From Apostichopus japonicus (taxonomy: Eukaryota; Echinodermata; Holothuroidea; Aspidochirotida; Stichopodidae): a DNA stretch of 64,000 bases. Position numbers and translations under genes: made by a program. This document shows positions 13,901-26,898 of this stretch, piece by piece. Where the stretch lies: positions 13,504,001 through 13,568,000 of the forward strand of contig NC_092563.1 in assembly GCF_037975245.1 (NCBI RefSeq), in the 5' to 3' direction. How positions within the stretch are numbered: the stretch's first letter is position 1; every line of letters starts with the position of its first letter. A model generated the notes under the pieces. The model did not search any database. It was not told the DNA's origin and worked only from the letters and a program-made list of their open reading frames with translations.

Positions 13901-16900
13901 CACCGTGATTTAGCCCCTCCACTTACGATAAATCCCAATACCAGAACTGGCGTACATCGAAGGCGACGACGAAGGCAGGAGATACTCGAGGGTCAACAGT
14001 TACAGGAATATATTTCAAGGAACTTACGAGCAATGGACGAGATGGAAGAACGAGAGTATGCTGAAGCAAACGATGTTTGGAATCTAACACTCTTGGATCG
14101 TTGGCGTTTGTATAGGTGCTGCCTTCTGAAACATCAGCAAAATTTGCAAAAATCACTGGAAATCGCACATAGAGTAATATTAAAGGAAGAGGTGCTTCGA
14201 CCATTCATGACTCAAGATCAACGAGACAGTTTGAATATTTTGAGGCGTAACCGCAATATTCAACATGGACAGGATATGGCTTTGTTCTTATGTGCACTTG
14301 GAGGACATTGGACTGCGAATGAACTGACACGAGCCGCTGGATTTCTCAATTTTGACGAAATTCAAAACGAAGGTGCTTTGATTCAAATGATGAGAGACTA
14401 CATGAGAAACGACGACAGTGTTTGTAGAATGAATGTCGCCAGGGACATTATGATATATGTTGCTAAAGGTATGGTTCAAATTGGTCCAATGAGCAAATAT
14501 GAAGCACAGAATGTCAGAATAGTTGGACAACTCACTGTTCCAGAAAGGTGGCGGCTGTATAAATACTGGGTCTCCCTTTACTGTGCACAATTGCACGAGT
14601 GCTTGGAAGTCTCAAGAACCGGGATTTTACGAGAAGAAAAAATTATGCCTCTGATGACAGCTGCTCAAGTTGCAAGCTTACAAGATGAAAGAAGAAATGA
14701 GAATATCCAAAACTTGGATGGTGGACAGTTAATCCTGCTCTGGTTGGGAGCCTACAGTGGAGTTCCAATTGCAGATGTGCAGATCGTTATAGACAATTTA
14801 CCTGAAGGTGATGACGAAATAGATATCTTTGGAGAGGCTGATATTGCGAATGAAGAAAGATATTTGGAGGATGAAAATGATGAGGAAATGAACCTGGAAC
14901 TGCAGAACGTTGTTGACTACGATGAATATGAAAATGATGGAGTCGATATTACTCGCAGAAGCAATACAAACGACAATGAAGGTTGGGCGGTGGCTGGTAT
15001 GAATAAAAGAAAATTAAAAAGATATGTAGCCAAAAACCTGCGGAGGGTTGACCGTATGCCATTCGAACGGGCAGGTCGTGTCGGAAACGTTTGGAACCTC
15101 CCTATGAAACAAAGATGGAACCTTTATAGACACTGGGTACACTTGCACAAAGAAAACATGCAAGAAAAAATATTTCCATTGCAAGAGAAATATGAAAATC
15201 AAGCAAAACTGCTGCGTGAGGCGAGAGTCGAAGAAGATGTTGAGATCATCAAAGATGCTTCTATTATTGCCCTAACAACAACTGGTGCATCTAAATATCA
15301 CCATCTGCTTCAACGGACACAACCAAGAATAGTTGTTGTAGAAGAGGCAGCTGAGGTATTGGAGGCCCATATTGTGACCTCCCTGACTGAAAATTGTCAG
15401 CATCTTGTTTTAATAGGAGACCACCAACAACTCCGTCCAAATCCGACTGTATACGAACTTGCTAAACGCTATCACTTGGACATTTCTTTGTTTGAAAGAT
15501 TAATAAAAAATAACTTCCCTAAACATCGATTAAATCTGCAACATCGCATGCGACCTGAGATATCTCATTTGTTAAAGATTCATGAAGAGTTTTACCCAGA
15601 CTTAAAAGACCACGACTCTGTGAAAGCTTATGATCATGTCAGAGGAGTCGAAAAAGATGTGTTTTTCTTGAATCACAACTTTGCCGAAAATGCCGAGCAA
15701 GATGATCGTAGTCGTTCCAACAAATTTGAGGCAGAATTTCTGACTGGACTGTGTCGTTACCTTTTACAGCAGGAATATCGTCCGGACCAGATAACAATAC
15801 TCACCGCATATACAGGGCAACTCTGGTGTTTTAAAAACTTAATGCCAAAGTCTGTGTTCGGCAGTGTAAAGGTTTGTCCAGTTGATAGATATCAAGGTGA
15901 AGAGAATGATATAATTCTTCTTTCCCTCGTTCGTAGCAATGACAAAGGTAACATTGGATTTTTGAAGATAGCTAACCGAGTGTGCGTAGCTTTGTCCAGA
16001 GCAAAGATCGGATTATACTGCGTCGGGAACCTCACCTTACTCTCGGAACAAAACGATGTGTGGAAAAAGATTACCGACTATCTATCGATGAAAAGTTTCC
16101 TTGGGGTCAAAATGATGTTGCGATGTGCAAATCATCCAACAGCAACTACAGAAGTTCAAGCTGCAAAGGATTTTAAGGCCGTACCAGAGGGTGGGTGTAA
16201 GAAGCCGTGCGAGACAAGGCTTGACTGTGGACATGTTTGCCCAATGGTATGTCATCCTCGTGATTTGGAACACATTAATGTTAAGTGCAAAAAACAGTGC
16301 ACGAAAATAATTTGCGACTTATATCATAAATGCAGTAGGCTTTGCTACCAACCTTGTGACAAAGAATGCAACTACAAAATCAACAAGTTGTTAGATTGTG
16401 GCCACACAAAAGAAATCCATTGCCATGAAGAAAGCTCTCATAACATACAGTGTTTAGAGAAATGTCGAAAGTTACTCAGATGCGGGCATAAATGCAAAAC
16501 AAAATGCAGTGAAGAGTGTACTGATGTTTGTAAGGAGAAGGTGGTAAAACGATTTAAGTGTGGACACAAAGGAAAAGCTGAATGTGGTAATAACGACGAC
16601 AATTGCCCCGAGCCTTGTGATAAGACATTGCAGTGTGGTCATAAGTGTGGAGGCACATGTGGCAAGTGTAAACGTGGAAGACTACATGTTTCTTGTGTTC
16701 AACCTTGCGGAAGGACACTCGTTTGCGGGCATGAATGCAAATCAACTTGTACCGAGTTTTGCCCTCCTTGTGTGAAGCATTGCGAAAATAGATGTAAGCA
16801 TAGTACGTGTGTTCGAAGATGCGGTCAATTATGTACGCCCTGTCAAGAGGTATGCGAATGGAGATGCGCGCATAGTAAATGTCACAGACCATGTGGAAAA

Positions 16901-18858
16901 CCTTGCAAACGACTTCCCTGTGATGAACCATGTAGAAAGATATTACCTTGTAAACATGAATGTATCGGACTATGCGGAGAGACTTGTCCGAAGTTATGTA
17001 GGATATGTAATAAAGATGAGGTGACGGAAGTGCTTTTCGGACATGAAGACGAGGACGATGCCAGGTACGTTTAATTCGTTCTGTTTTTGCTTTATTTTTG
17101 TAAGAATCCAGGAACGGCTCACTGTATTATTACTGCCGTTTATGTCACACCTTTTTTGCCTTGTTTTTTAATATGATGTGGAATAATGCTAATGACTAGG
17201 CACAATAGCTTCTGTTTGTATGTAATCATAATATGTAAGCAACATTTTGCAACTGTAACTAATCACACGTTCATAATCGGTTGAGTTTCCTGTATCCTAC
17301 AGACGCATGCAAGTGTCAAAGATAGGAGAATGTTGATCTTTCGTTTCGTATCATTATTACGGGTGTTGTCGAAAACTGTCGAATTTCCTATCAATGGTTG
17401 GTTTAGATTTAAAAGCGCTCAATACGAAGAACTAAATCTGTCTCTTTGATATAACCGTAGTCATAAAATGTGACACTAACCTAACCACCCAAGTCGAACA
17501 CATGTATGGCCTATACATGCTCAGTGTGTAACGTATTTATTCATTTGCAGGTTTGTTCTCTTGGAAGATTGTGATCATATCATAGAAGTGGTAGCTTTAG
17601 ACACATGGATGAAACAAACTACCGTTGACGAAGACACAACAGTGCAGGTGAGTTCTATAATCTTACTTGGTGTTTGTTTCATGTCGATGAAAGAGGAGGA
17701 GAAATTAGACACAGGAAAGTGGCGGTCTCTTGATTACGTTATTACTGGCAATACAGTAATGCAATTACAATATTCTTGCATTTTGTATATGCATACAAAA
17801 TCCAACAAGAAAACTGATAGAGTTCATAAATTAGCACAATGAATATTAATACATTTTTTTCCATTTATTATTAGCTTCGTGTTTGTCCAAAATGCAAAAC
17901 ACCAATCAGGAGGAACTTGCGCTACGGCAATGTCATTAAGCAAGTACGTGCCGATGTGGAAGAAATAAAGAAACAAATCCTTGGAGATCCTGTAAACATC
18001 AGGGAGAAAAGAGAAGAACTAATTCAAGATCTGTCTCTGGAGCGGGATGGAACAGTGAGCGAAATTCGCCGTGTTCCATTGGCTCTTTCTTTTCAAGAGC
18101 AGCGTGTGTCAAGCTGTGCTTTTACCTGCTCTGTTTCGAGGGCGTTTGTGGATAATTTTCAATCGCAAATAAAAAATTGTTGGACTGAGACGCAAATGAC
18201 TTCCTTAGGTTATAAAATGGACATGTTTAAGAAACTTTGTGAACAGAAAAGGAAGACCACACGAATTGAAGACCGAAAGGGAAATCTGGAAAGGAAGCAA
18301 ACACTAGACCGAATATTTCAAGACATTCTTAAGTGGCTTGATAAGTTGTCGTACATTAGTGAGCAGAATGCGGAAGACTGGGATAGAGAATCAAAGCGTA
18401 TATCGTATTGCATCAAGCTAATGGAACATCGACTTCGTGTTTCAGTAACTCGAACACCACAAGTTAGTGACATTCTCAAGAAAATCCATTTGATCTTGAC
18501 CAATGGATTTCGTTTCTCCGATGATTATCAAAAGTTCGTCAAGAATCAATTTCAAGAGATGCGAAAGTACGGAACAGGTCTTGGAGTTTCTGAAGAAGAA
18601 AAGAAAACGATAGTTAAAGCCGTGGGTCTCTCAGCGGGACATTGGTATAAGTGTCGCAATGGCCATTTCTACGCCATCGGAGAATGTGGAGGAGCAATGG
18701 AAACAGGTAAATGCCCTGAATGCCAGGAAGAAATCGGTGGACGCAACCATGCACTCCATGCTTCGAATAGGCATGCTCCTGAGATGGACGGTTCACGGCA
18801 TGCTGCTTGGTCTGCAGCAGCAAACATGGCAAATTTTGATCCTCGAGAGTTTGAATGA
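10975..18858 (+). CDS. ZNFX1-like RNA helicase / NFX1 and RZ zinc-finger protein (copy A)
   Basis: I predict exons 10,975-11,354, 11,887-17,064, 17,551-17,647 and 17,875-18,858, all with GT-AG borders. They total 6,639 bases, an exact multiple of three, giving 2,212 residues (human ZNFX1 has about 1,918). The ATG at 10,975 is chosen because upstream frames differ between the copies. Domains in order: Arg-Gly-rich residues 1-126; a helical region; UPF1-type SF1 helicase with GPPGTGKT at about 610-617, VVEEAAE near 1,277, LQHRMRPE, YQGEEND near 1,461 and VALSRAK near 1,494; Cys-rich NFX1-type fingers at about 1,539-1,834; and a C-terminal RZ finger (HWYKCRNGHFYAIGECGG, then CPEC) near 2,140-2,175. 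ZNFX1 relatives bind RNA and act in antiviral sensing in vertebrates and in germline small-RNA inheritance in nematodes; this role is inferred here. No frame break is visible. A 5' UTR exon probably lies upstream, because CTGGAG after an AG at 10,945-10,946 looks like an acceptor. Confidence 0.93.
11070..11250 (+). repeat. RGG-coding minisatellite in exon 1
   Basis: Tandem units built from GGAGCACGAGGA and GGAGAAGCCCGG encode alternating GARGG and GEARGG. All units are multiples of three, so length change keeps the frame. Copy B has far fewer units; exon 1 is 144 bases (48 codons) shorter there. Long open frames on the other frames and on the opposite strand across this block are by-products of the repeat. 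Confidence 0.9.
13643..15290 (+). other. Triplicated helical insert within the helicase
   Basis: Between helicase motif Ia and the VVEEAAE motif lies an insert of about 550 residues with repeated modules. First halves start at 14,009 (YISRNLRAMDEM), 14,456 (YVAKGMVQIGPM) and 15,023 (YVAKNLRRVDRM), each followed by VWNL or VGQL and RWxLY. Second halves, with an LxEExxxPxMTxxQ-like core and ending in a Leu-Gly-Ala or Ala-Leu-Gly turn, occur near 13,643-13,845, 14,150-14,310 and 14,600-14,760. Acidic linkers separate them. Human ZNFX1, as I recall it, has one of each half. Gene 2 has the same arrangement at about 49,006-50,653. Confidence 0.8.
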
Positions 18859-21800
18859 ATTATTTCTATGACTTTAGTAGCAACGTTACCATACATTTTT
18901 TGTAACGAAATTTTAAATCGGTACTGTAAAATCTACCTTAAAAATGAATGATATTACTACCATTTGCTTTGATAAATATGCCTTTTGTAGTGAGAGATAG
19001 TGAGTCTGTTAGCGTCAATTTCTCGTTAGTTAAAATGTTTCTTTCATTTATGCTTCTCCTTACGTAACTTGTACATATTTCTGATGTTATGAATGTTGGA
19101 TTTACCCTTAATGTTCCAAACTATTCCACTGGTAACGAAGTGGATAAAAGCTGTTTTTTCTAAATTTGGCAGAATTGGTCAGAAGGTTCCAACTTTTAAA
19201 ACTATGAACCATCTTTTGGCAGTTATAGAATGTAAATTTGAATGATAATTATATTCATTTTAATAAAAAGTTGGTCATTAGTTAACACGGTGACGTAAAA
19301 TGTGTCACCAAGGGAATCGTCACTGGAACTATGGTACCATCAAGCAATGTTTCTCTTCACTCTATTTTCCCATTGAATGATGTATCCACTTTCATGTGCA
19401 AATGTGAGTAGGAAGAGGAAGATGAAGACGAGATAACGTCTCGGTGGAGGTGGGAGGAGGGGGGAGGGGGGCTGGAGTAAATGGGCGCTTTGAGATTACC
19501 TTTGTGCAATGCACAACATCGTTAAGCATCGCAGCGATTTATTATTCATGTCTCTGCTAGGAAAAGAGCCCCGCTGCATGTATCTAATAGTCACATCTAC
19601 AATAGTATTGTTGCTTATTCTTGTTTCTTCTGTTTGTTGTTATATCTGTGTTGTGGAGGGTACTGTTACGCTAAATGTTTAGAACAGTGATGGTAGATAT
19701 TTAGTTCAATAATTCACTACTCGATGATTGTTTCTTTCTTCATTATTTCTAATTATCTTACATTCTTGTAATTATGATGTAGATAAAGCGAATGACAATA
19801 AGCCAATGAGTAATGGCAGACAAGGATATTTTTGGTGTAAATATGTCAACTGAATTAATGTATGTTAAGTTACTCAATCTTTGTAGGGCAAAACTTAGCT
19901 AGTTACCGATGATAATCACTTCTCATTATTCCATCTTGTTTTCTTACCTGTTTATTAAGATCGGAAAAGATGAGACAAAAAACAAGAAAAACAAATCAGC
20001 AAAAAAAAAAAAAAACATTCAATATCATTAAGCAATCAGTATTCCTAAGTGCCACCAGTTTGATAAATTGCAAACCGATTTTAAGTTTAACACCTTATGT
20101 TGAAGCATAACAGGATTAAAGTATCTTTCAACCTCATTTGGTAGTTCGAAAAAAATCAAGATACAACGGTGTGTATAACTAATGGGATTCGAAATTATAT
20201 TAGCACTATGGTGCAATCCATATTTCGTTCTAGTTGTAAATATTCATAGACAACCGTTAAAAGAATGATTGAAAATTCATTACACACATTTACTCTCTAT
20301 ACCTTCTTTTCTTTTCCTTTTAATAGATAAACAGCTTCATTTTGGTGTTTAGAATTACTTTATAATTTTCATGAAACGTTAAGTAATTTAGTAGCTTAAT
20401 TTACTTTGATGCCCATCAGACCTCGAGAACGTCATTGTCTCTGGCATTAACTTGTGAAAACAGTGAAACCCCAAAGGTAGCACGTATGAATGTGTCGGTG
20501 CTGATCATTAATTGGTGGTGCTATTATAAGCTAGAGTGATATTTCACAATATGTACTTTAGCCATATTAATAACATTCGAGCGAGATACCATAGGTGTGT
20601 ATCATGTTGTAAGCTTTCACGGGTATTAAGCCTATTGACAATAATTAACTGCACTACTAGGATAAAATGTATAGCTCTTCCAACCCAGTGGTATCAAAGT
20701 TTTCAATATTCGAGAACATAATCGCTCTTAAATTGTGTTTCTCCCTCTCATGTGTGCGATTGTAAGAAAGAAATTTAATAGGAACTGATGGGGTTCTGTC
20801 TAATATTTTCACCTAAGATATTAGTATATCGACTCGTGTTTGTAATTCGCTTGAGACATAGTGTCTATAGAGGAAAATGAAAACATTATTAGACAGCACT
20901 CCTGTTGCCACAATTTCGTTCTCCGTTGATTAATATATGACATTGCACGATAAAAGGTTGATTAAGCATCGTTGGAGCAATATAATTACTTAATTAAACA
21001 CATTCAACTGTGTCTTTTTTATGTTGGGGGGAGGGTGGTTACCTGAAAATCTCTTTCAGAATGACCTCTTTGCCTGTTTGATGGAAGCTAAGACGAGTAC
21101 ACATAGTCGGAGATAATGATATTGATAATGATAATGACCTTTATAATGCTCATTCTAAATCCTTACAATTATCTGATTAATGAGCTTATTGGTCCCCACC
21201 ACGTATCTTCAGTCGGGAGACATGACTCAGTTGAGCCGAGGTAAATTCCCTTATAAAATCCTCTGGCCTCTAGTTAAATCAGTTGGGAAATATTTGATTT
21301 TAAGTGTGTTAGGTTGAAAAGGGGGAAGGTACGTGTACACCCTACTTGCTTAATCCGCTCCTGTCTATTTCCTTTGTATTATTTTTCATTTGTTATATTG
21401 CTTGCTTTATATTCCGTTAGTTAGTGCTCTGTCAATTTTGTAATCTAGGCTGGAAAAAAATTATAATAAAAGAGGAATAATATCATAATATTCAAATAAT
21501 ATATCATAGAAATCATCGTTTTCCTCTTATGTATGTCGTTGGGTTTCACGAACATCCAATTTGTAACCAACACTAAGGAAAACCGACAGACGATCGTTCA
21601 TCTGTTTAGTTGGAAATGGCCCCTAGGAATGTGAGAGGTGAGTCACAACTATAATGCTTTAAGATGGAAGAATTGTAATTGCACAGTTCTAACTTACTGC
21701 AAGCAGAAAGCTGTCATTCAGATTATGAGAGGTAGCTCTTTTAAAATGGAATTCAATGTTGCAATTGCAAAGTTTCTGAAGTTATAAAAGGTAAAAGATC

Positions 21801-22036
21801 TCTGTACGGTCATGTATGGATATGAGACCAAACTACCACCTTGATTATATGATACACTGTTATAAATTAACTTCAACTGAGAAGGCAAATAGTTGTGTAA
21901 CTATATGAAATCCACATATTAGCAAATTCTAGATAGTGACTCACGTCATTACACGACCACGTGATATGCTCAGAATAGTTTATTTTATTTTATGTACTCT
22001 CTTAATATCGTGTAACCTTTAGTTCGATCCAATGAT
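18859..22036. other. 3' flank of gene 1 and duplication junction
   Basis: No gene is supported. 18,859-21,296 aligns with 54,212-56,665 and presumably holds the 3' UTR and spacer. Homology to copy B stops near 21,296; 21,297-22,036 is sequence whose partner, if the unit is tandem, would lie before base 1. It is AT-rich and I recognise no element in it. Confidence 0.6.
19262..19267 (+). terminator. Candidate poly(A) signal, gene 1
   Basis: AATAAA lies 404 bases after the stop codon of the copy A gene. The homologous position in copy B reads AATAAC, so this exact signal is absent there. Confidence 0.5.
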
Positions 22037-22299
22037 TTCTCCTTTAATTATGAAATGGAGGATTATCAACATTAAGTAACAACGTTCAGATGCTGTAAGT
22101 AAAGAAAAGCTCTCATACAGATCATAGAGTCGTTTTTTTTCATTTCTCACTTTAGAGCACACATATATAACCACAATACAGCTCTTCACTGTAACTACAC
22201 TACTGTGCCTTTGTATATAAAACCATTGACGTGATTAAAGTAAGCACATGGTGGCAACGTAATTAATTTGTCGTGCAAGATAAGGTAGATTTAAATGGG

Positions 22300-24120
22300 A
22301 TTTGCAAACACTTATCTGTTTCATACACTGGGGAATTTCCGATGTTGTCATTTTCAGCCACCTTCGTTATCTTATTTATTTGTTAAGGTTCTTAGGAGCG
22401 AATGGATACGTTGGAGTACAAATAACACCGACTAATGACCATACCCTCTTGCATAATCCTGCACCATGGTGGGAGCGTTCCCAGTTGGTTGGATTGACCT
22501 TATGAGCCGCAGTGGTGACGCTGACCGATTCAGGAACAGGGTATATCGTTGGAATAAGGCGAATATACGACTTTACGCTGACGCAGTATTCAATCACATG
22601 GCATACTTTGGTAGGTAGCGTTGCTGTCCATGCAAGATGGCTTACTTGGGTATAACGTATGTTGAAAGTGTCCCTTCCCCCTATTTCATTGCTATCAACA
22701 TTAAAGCTTCATCTGGAATGCAGATTCTACGACATTCTACGACATTCAATGCGTGTTTTCGTCACCGTCACGACAGATGAATTTACGGTATCCCAACACA
22801 GTTCGTCACATTCAAATAAGAAAACACGGACCACGGACCTAGTCTTACAATGTCCCATGGTCATAGGTAGACAATGTGTCTGATTCGTGATTACTTATTG
22901 ACATAACATGTTTGGTAACTTAAACTTGCGTTGTATTGCATTAACTTCAATAGAACAGGGAGCGTTGTAGTGCATAAGCAGTTATTTGCATTAAAATTTA
23001 TTAATGATGTCGATCTGGTGGTAGGGCTTTTATTGTTCCGCAAGCTCGTACAATGTTACGTGACCTATGTTACAAGACAGGACTCTCCGACAAATTTCAT
23101 GATGTTACTTAATGGCATTTTATAGTATTTTGACAAAGTAAACATTCCACACGCGTGTATAGCTTATCTTGTCGCAAAAATTTACATACACTTGAAACTG
23201 CTCTCTAATAGAGGGACCATCAGCAACTGGTACTCCATATCAAAGTGGTACAAACTATCCTACAGTCCATACACGACAGTGGATTTTAATTACTTTAATG
23301 GTAACTTTGGTTCTGGTGATATTACCGATACATCTAGTGCAAAGAGTTAGCGAAACTGCGACATTCTCGCACTACCGGAACTGGCGATTGGTCAAACATC
23401 TGTTCAAGACAAGATTTGCCGGATATTTGAATAGAATTATCGACGTAGGAGTAGCTGGATTTCGAAAACACGCGCTGGGTACATGTTTCTGGAGGACTTG
23501 CAGTATATTTACAATAAGCTCAGTGACCTGAACAATCAGTTTTTCCAGAAAGGAGCAAACCTTCATCTACCATGAACTTATAGTTTCCGGAGTTCAAAAG
23601 GAGACCAACTTCATTTCGTAGAATCATGTTTATCACATAGTCTTGGATTCTTCAGCAAAAGAGAGCTCTAAATTTTATTAACAGTCATTACACCAAGCGT
23701 AAAGAAGGATTTATGGAAGACCTTCAAGAATGCTAGGGACTATAGATTAGCGAATGCGTTGATGCTGGCTTGGCCATACGGTGTGAATAGAGTTATGTCT
23801 AGTTTTCAATTTGATAGCTATGACGATAGCAATTCAAACGGGTTTATTCCATCGTAAATATGTGTGATAATGGTAACAATCAAACTACCTTCAGTCGTGG
23901 TACAAAGGAATTCTTTTTAGTTAACAATGAAGCCGATCAAGATTAAGTTGCTACATAATTAAAGCCCAAATTACCAGATGGGGGAATATTGTGACATCAT
24001 AGACGGCGATATCGACGACGACGGACTTGTGGGTTCCAAAGGTAATGCTGCATTTAACATTGCGAATGAAGGTGATGCAATGGTTGCTATTCATGTCAAT
24101 GCAGTGGGCATTGGTGTTGG
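22300..24120 (+). pseudogene. Alpha-amylase pseudogene (copy B)
   Basis: This is the same dead amylase as at 270-2,045, with a fuller middle region. Recognisable blocks are FLGANGYVGVQITPTNDH and PAPWWER near 22,385-22,475, SRSGD then LYADAVFNHM near 22,500-22,615, SATGTPYQSGTNYPTV and DFNYFNGNFGSGD near 23,220-23,330, LALPELAIGQTSV near 23,370, and IIDVGVAGFRKHA near 23,430, where the family has GFRIDA, so the catalytic nucleophile Asp is gone. RALNFINSHYTKR and the C-terminal RVMSS block follow. Several stops and frame shifts are present and part of the C-terminal region is deleted. It is non-functional. Different lesions in the two copies show that at least part of the decay came after duplication. 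Confidence 0.85.
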
Positions 24121-24147
24121 AGATATACCATATTTTTGTCTCTTAAG

Positions 24148-24366
<219 letters not shown>

Positions 24367-25376
24367 TTTCTAACAACGACTGTTTCTTCCTACTTGATGT
24401 AAAACTTCTATCTTGTCAAATTGCACTACATGTAACGACTCTAACTGAAATTCTCATTTTAGCTTGCTGTCTTTGTTAAATGTTGATAAAGTCAAAGATG
24501 TTTAAAAAACTGGCTACAAGTTTTGTTAAGATGATAGTAAAACCATCGCGTTATAGAGGAGGTTTGAACAGATGTTAGATCTATGTGTGTATAACACCTC
24601 TCCCCTAAACCCATGGCAACACTTTATATAAAATTTAATAATGCGTGATATCAATACTAAGCTTACCGAAATATACGTGGACATGAAAATGATCAAAAAC
24701 TTAGTAGCTACGAAGTTTCTTTGTTTCTTAAAACAAGCGTTGATGTATTTTACACAAAAAACCAATAAACATGCTAATATTGTTTTATTGAAAACTGAAC
24801 TTCTCTTCTATGAATAAATGTAGCCACATGATATATTATTCAATTTATCACAATGTAGTTGTATTTGCATTGACCTTTTTAATTTATTTTATCCCAAAAT
24901 AATTTGATACAAATCGTTAATATATATATTCAGACAACTAGTTTGTCAAATTTCTCTTTATCTCATCGATACTTTAGAAAGCTGATGACATATTGTAATC
25001 GGTTGGACATTCCAGCCATTATCACAGATGTCATACCATCGTTTGCGATGGTACAAATTAATGTCTCTGAATGTCGAGTCTTGGGGAAGGGTACCCATGT
25101 TAGGGCGAATGATGTGAAGCGAAAGACTGTGCGAGGGTTTATATTTGTGTCGGTTACGTCACGACTTCTCAATTGTGACAGAGAAGCCTCCTAAATGGCT
25201 GGGCAGATATCCTAAACCTTGCTAGGCAGGTGCCGATGAAACGTGTGTCTTCCAGACATTCAGAATGAAAGGTCAAATGTGTGAGGTCAAATGAACAAAT
25301 GAGGAGTTGTTGCTATAACTCCAAGGGAAAGCATTGAATTGACTTGGGTGTACCAATTAATATAAAGTTATATTTA
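24367..25376. other. Non-coding, matches 2,013-3,060
   Basis: This stretch aligns with the flank of copy A after the amylase remnant, including the shared AATGTCTCTGAATGTCGAGT block (2,719 and 25,060). No gene is seen. Confidence 0.55.
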
Positions 25377-25988
25377 CCTCTTTTCAGTTTAATGAGGATC
25401 AATGGAGAATGGTCTTTTAAGCCCTTTTCAGTCATTAAGAGACAGTAAGATTAAATTTTTCAGTATCGTTTTATTCATAGGATTCTGGGGACAAATCGTT
25501 CGCTTCATCAATTGAATATTAAAAATAATTCAATGTGCACCTTTTGTGAGGAGAATGAAGAAACTATTGACTATTATTTTGGGATTGTAATATGAGCAAG
25601 TATCTTAGATGTTGAACAATCTGTGCTTGGCCAACAATTTATTTTTTCAAAGCAGGACATTTATTTCGGGTACAAATTGTGCCTAAAGCACCCCTACAAG
25701 TTTTTGATTTTCCACCTAAAATATTATATTTTCAAGAAGAAAGTTGAAGAACTCCCTAATTTAAACGAATTTTTATTTCGATTTAAATTTATGCTTCAAG
25801 TAGAAGAATATTTACAAACGTCTAAATTTCATGCGCCCATTTCCTATAATACTTTACATAATGCATTTAAGAAATGCAATCTCTTATTTTCGAAAAGACT
25901 TCATCAATCGTATAAATTATTTTCATGTTATGTTCCTTTATAATTTATGCAACGAAAGAATGTTGAAATTATAATTTGAAAAAAGAAG
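25377..25988 (+). mobile_element. 5'-truncated LINE tail with target duplication
   Basis: The insert encodes the C-terminal end of a non-LTR retrotransposon ORF2: an HRILGTN-like start, then the Cys motif CTFCEENEET, then DIYFGYKL and a Lys-rich end at 25,623-25,943. It has a stop near 25,590 and ends in an A-rich tail. It is flanked by direct repeats AAGTTATATTTA at 25,365-25,376 and 25,989-26,000. Copy A has the unfilled site near 3,050-3,075. The insertion therefore most likely came after the segmental duplication. It is too short and too broken to move. Confidence 0.8.
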
Positions 25989-26000
25989 AAGTTATATTTA

Positions 26001-26898
26001 TCATTCTAAGATGAAATATCACGGGTCTAACCTCGAAATGTTGTTGCCCCAAGCAATATGTGAGTTGTTTGCTATAAATCCAAAAGAGAAACACTGAAGT
26101 GCTTGAAACCATTCTGTCTTAGTCATTTGGTAGTCATATTTGGAAGCCAGGTATCGGGCGATAGAGATTTGTACTTTCAGAAAGCAAGGTCGAATGAAGC
26201 TAGAAAACCATTTTGCTATGACAGCAAGGACAATAAATTTTGGATTTTCGTGTAAACTTCACAATTATCATAATGCATTGAGGTAAAAACTGAAGGGATG
26301 AAAAGACAAATGTTGTTTTCAATACCGAAAACTATGGCACAACGAAAGGCTCACCAAATATGATAACGATGATGATGAAGTCGAAGTGCGCAATGTTATG
26401 ACAGTACGGTAAACTGATAGGTAAATGTATCGTACTTCGTGATGTCGTGTGAATGGCACTTTCTTACTTTTCACCTCTAGGCCTCTTGGAACACAAACAT
26501 TGTATTATTTTTATTTAATCAAGCATGTATATATGTATATCTTCATGTGGAAAAATAGATGTGAAATAAAATTAAATGACACTTTTATCTTTCATCTCAA
26601 ATTTCAACTTGTGGTCAACATTTTGACTCTGGGGCTGTGGCACTTAGTTTCAAATACTGTTGTGTTAAGCGTTTGACTTCCTATCTCGACATTCCGTTAA
26701 AACTAAGATTAATTTTAATCAAAACCTGTTGCTACAATTGAATGGTTAATCCGCCGTGGAGTGCATGGTTAGGTGCATGTAAAATACGTTGGGGACTATA
26801 TTTTCGTGTACTACAACCTTCGAAAGTGTAGGGTAAGGAGGATGTAAAGGGAGAAGTGAGGTTCTTCTCTTCTTACGCCTATAAAGGTTCCTTGATAT
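26001..26898. other. Copy B-specific spacer
   Basis: About 780 bases (26,050-26,830) have no counterpart in copy A, where the flanks are nearly adjacent (3,090-3,190). Either copy B gained this segment or copy A lost it. I see no terminal repeats and no recognisable protein. Confidence 0.4.

Larger units (their letters stand above)
1..21296 (+). repeat. Segmental duplication, copy A
   Basis: This block is homologous, in the same order and orientation, to about 22,037-56,665. Anchors are base 1 with about 22,037, the amylase remnants, the whole ZNFX1-like gene, and the right edge, where both copies share CTCTAGTTAAATCAGTTGGG and then diverge (near 21,296 and 56,665). The left edge lies before the window. 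The coordinate offset grows from about 22.0 kb at the left to about 35.4 kb at the gene, so copy B has gained about 13 kb net. Copy A also has local sequence of its own, for example about 6,880-8,375, which has no clear partner in copy B. The order is seen directly; the identity level was not computed. Confidence 0.9.

Noticed and set aside
16554-16931. Antisense frames under the zinc-finger region
   Set aside because: These are shadows of the Cys-rich coding strand; biased codons remove stops from the opposite strand.
25623-25943. Possible small host gene of 106 codons
   Set aside because: It lies within the LINE tail bounded by the AAGTTATATTTA target duplication.
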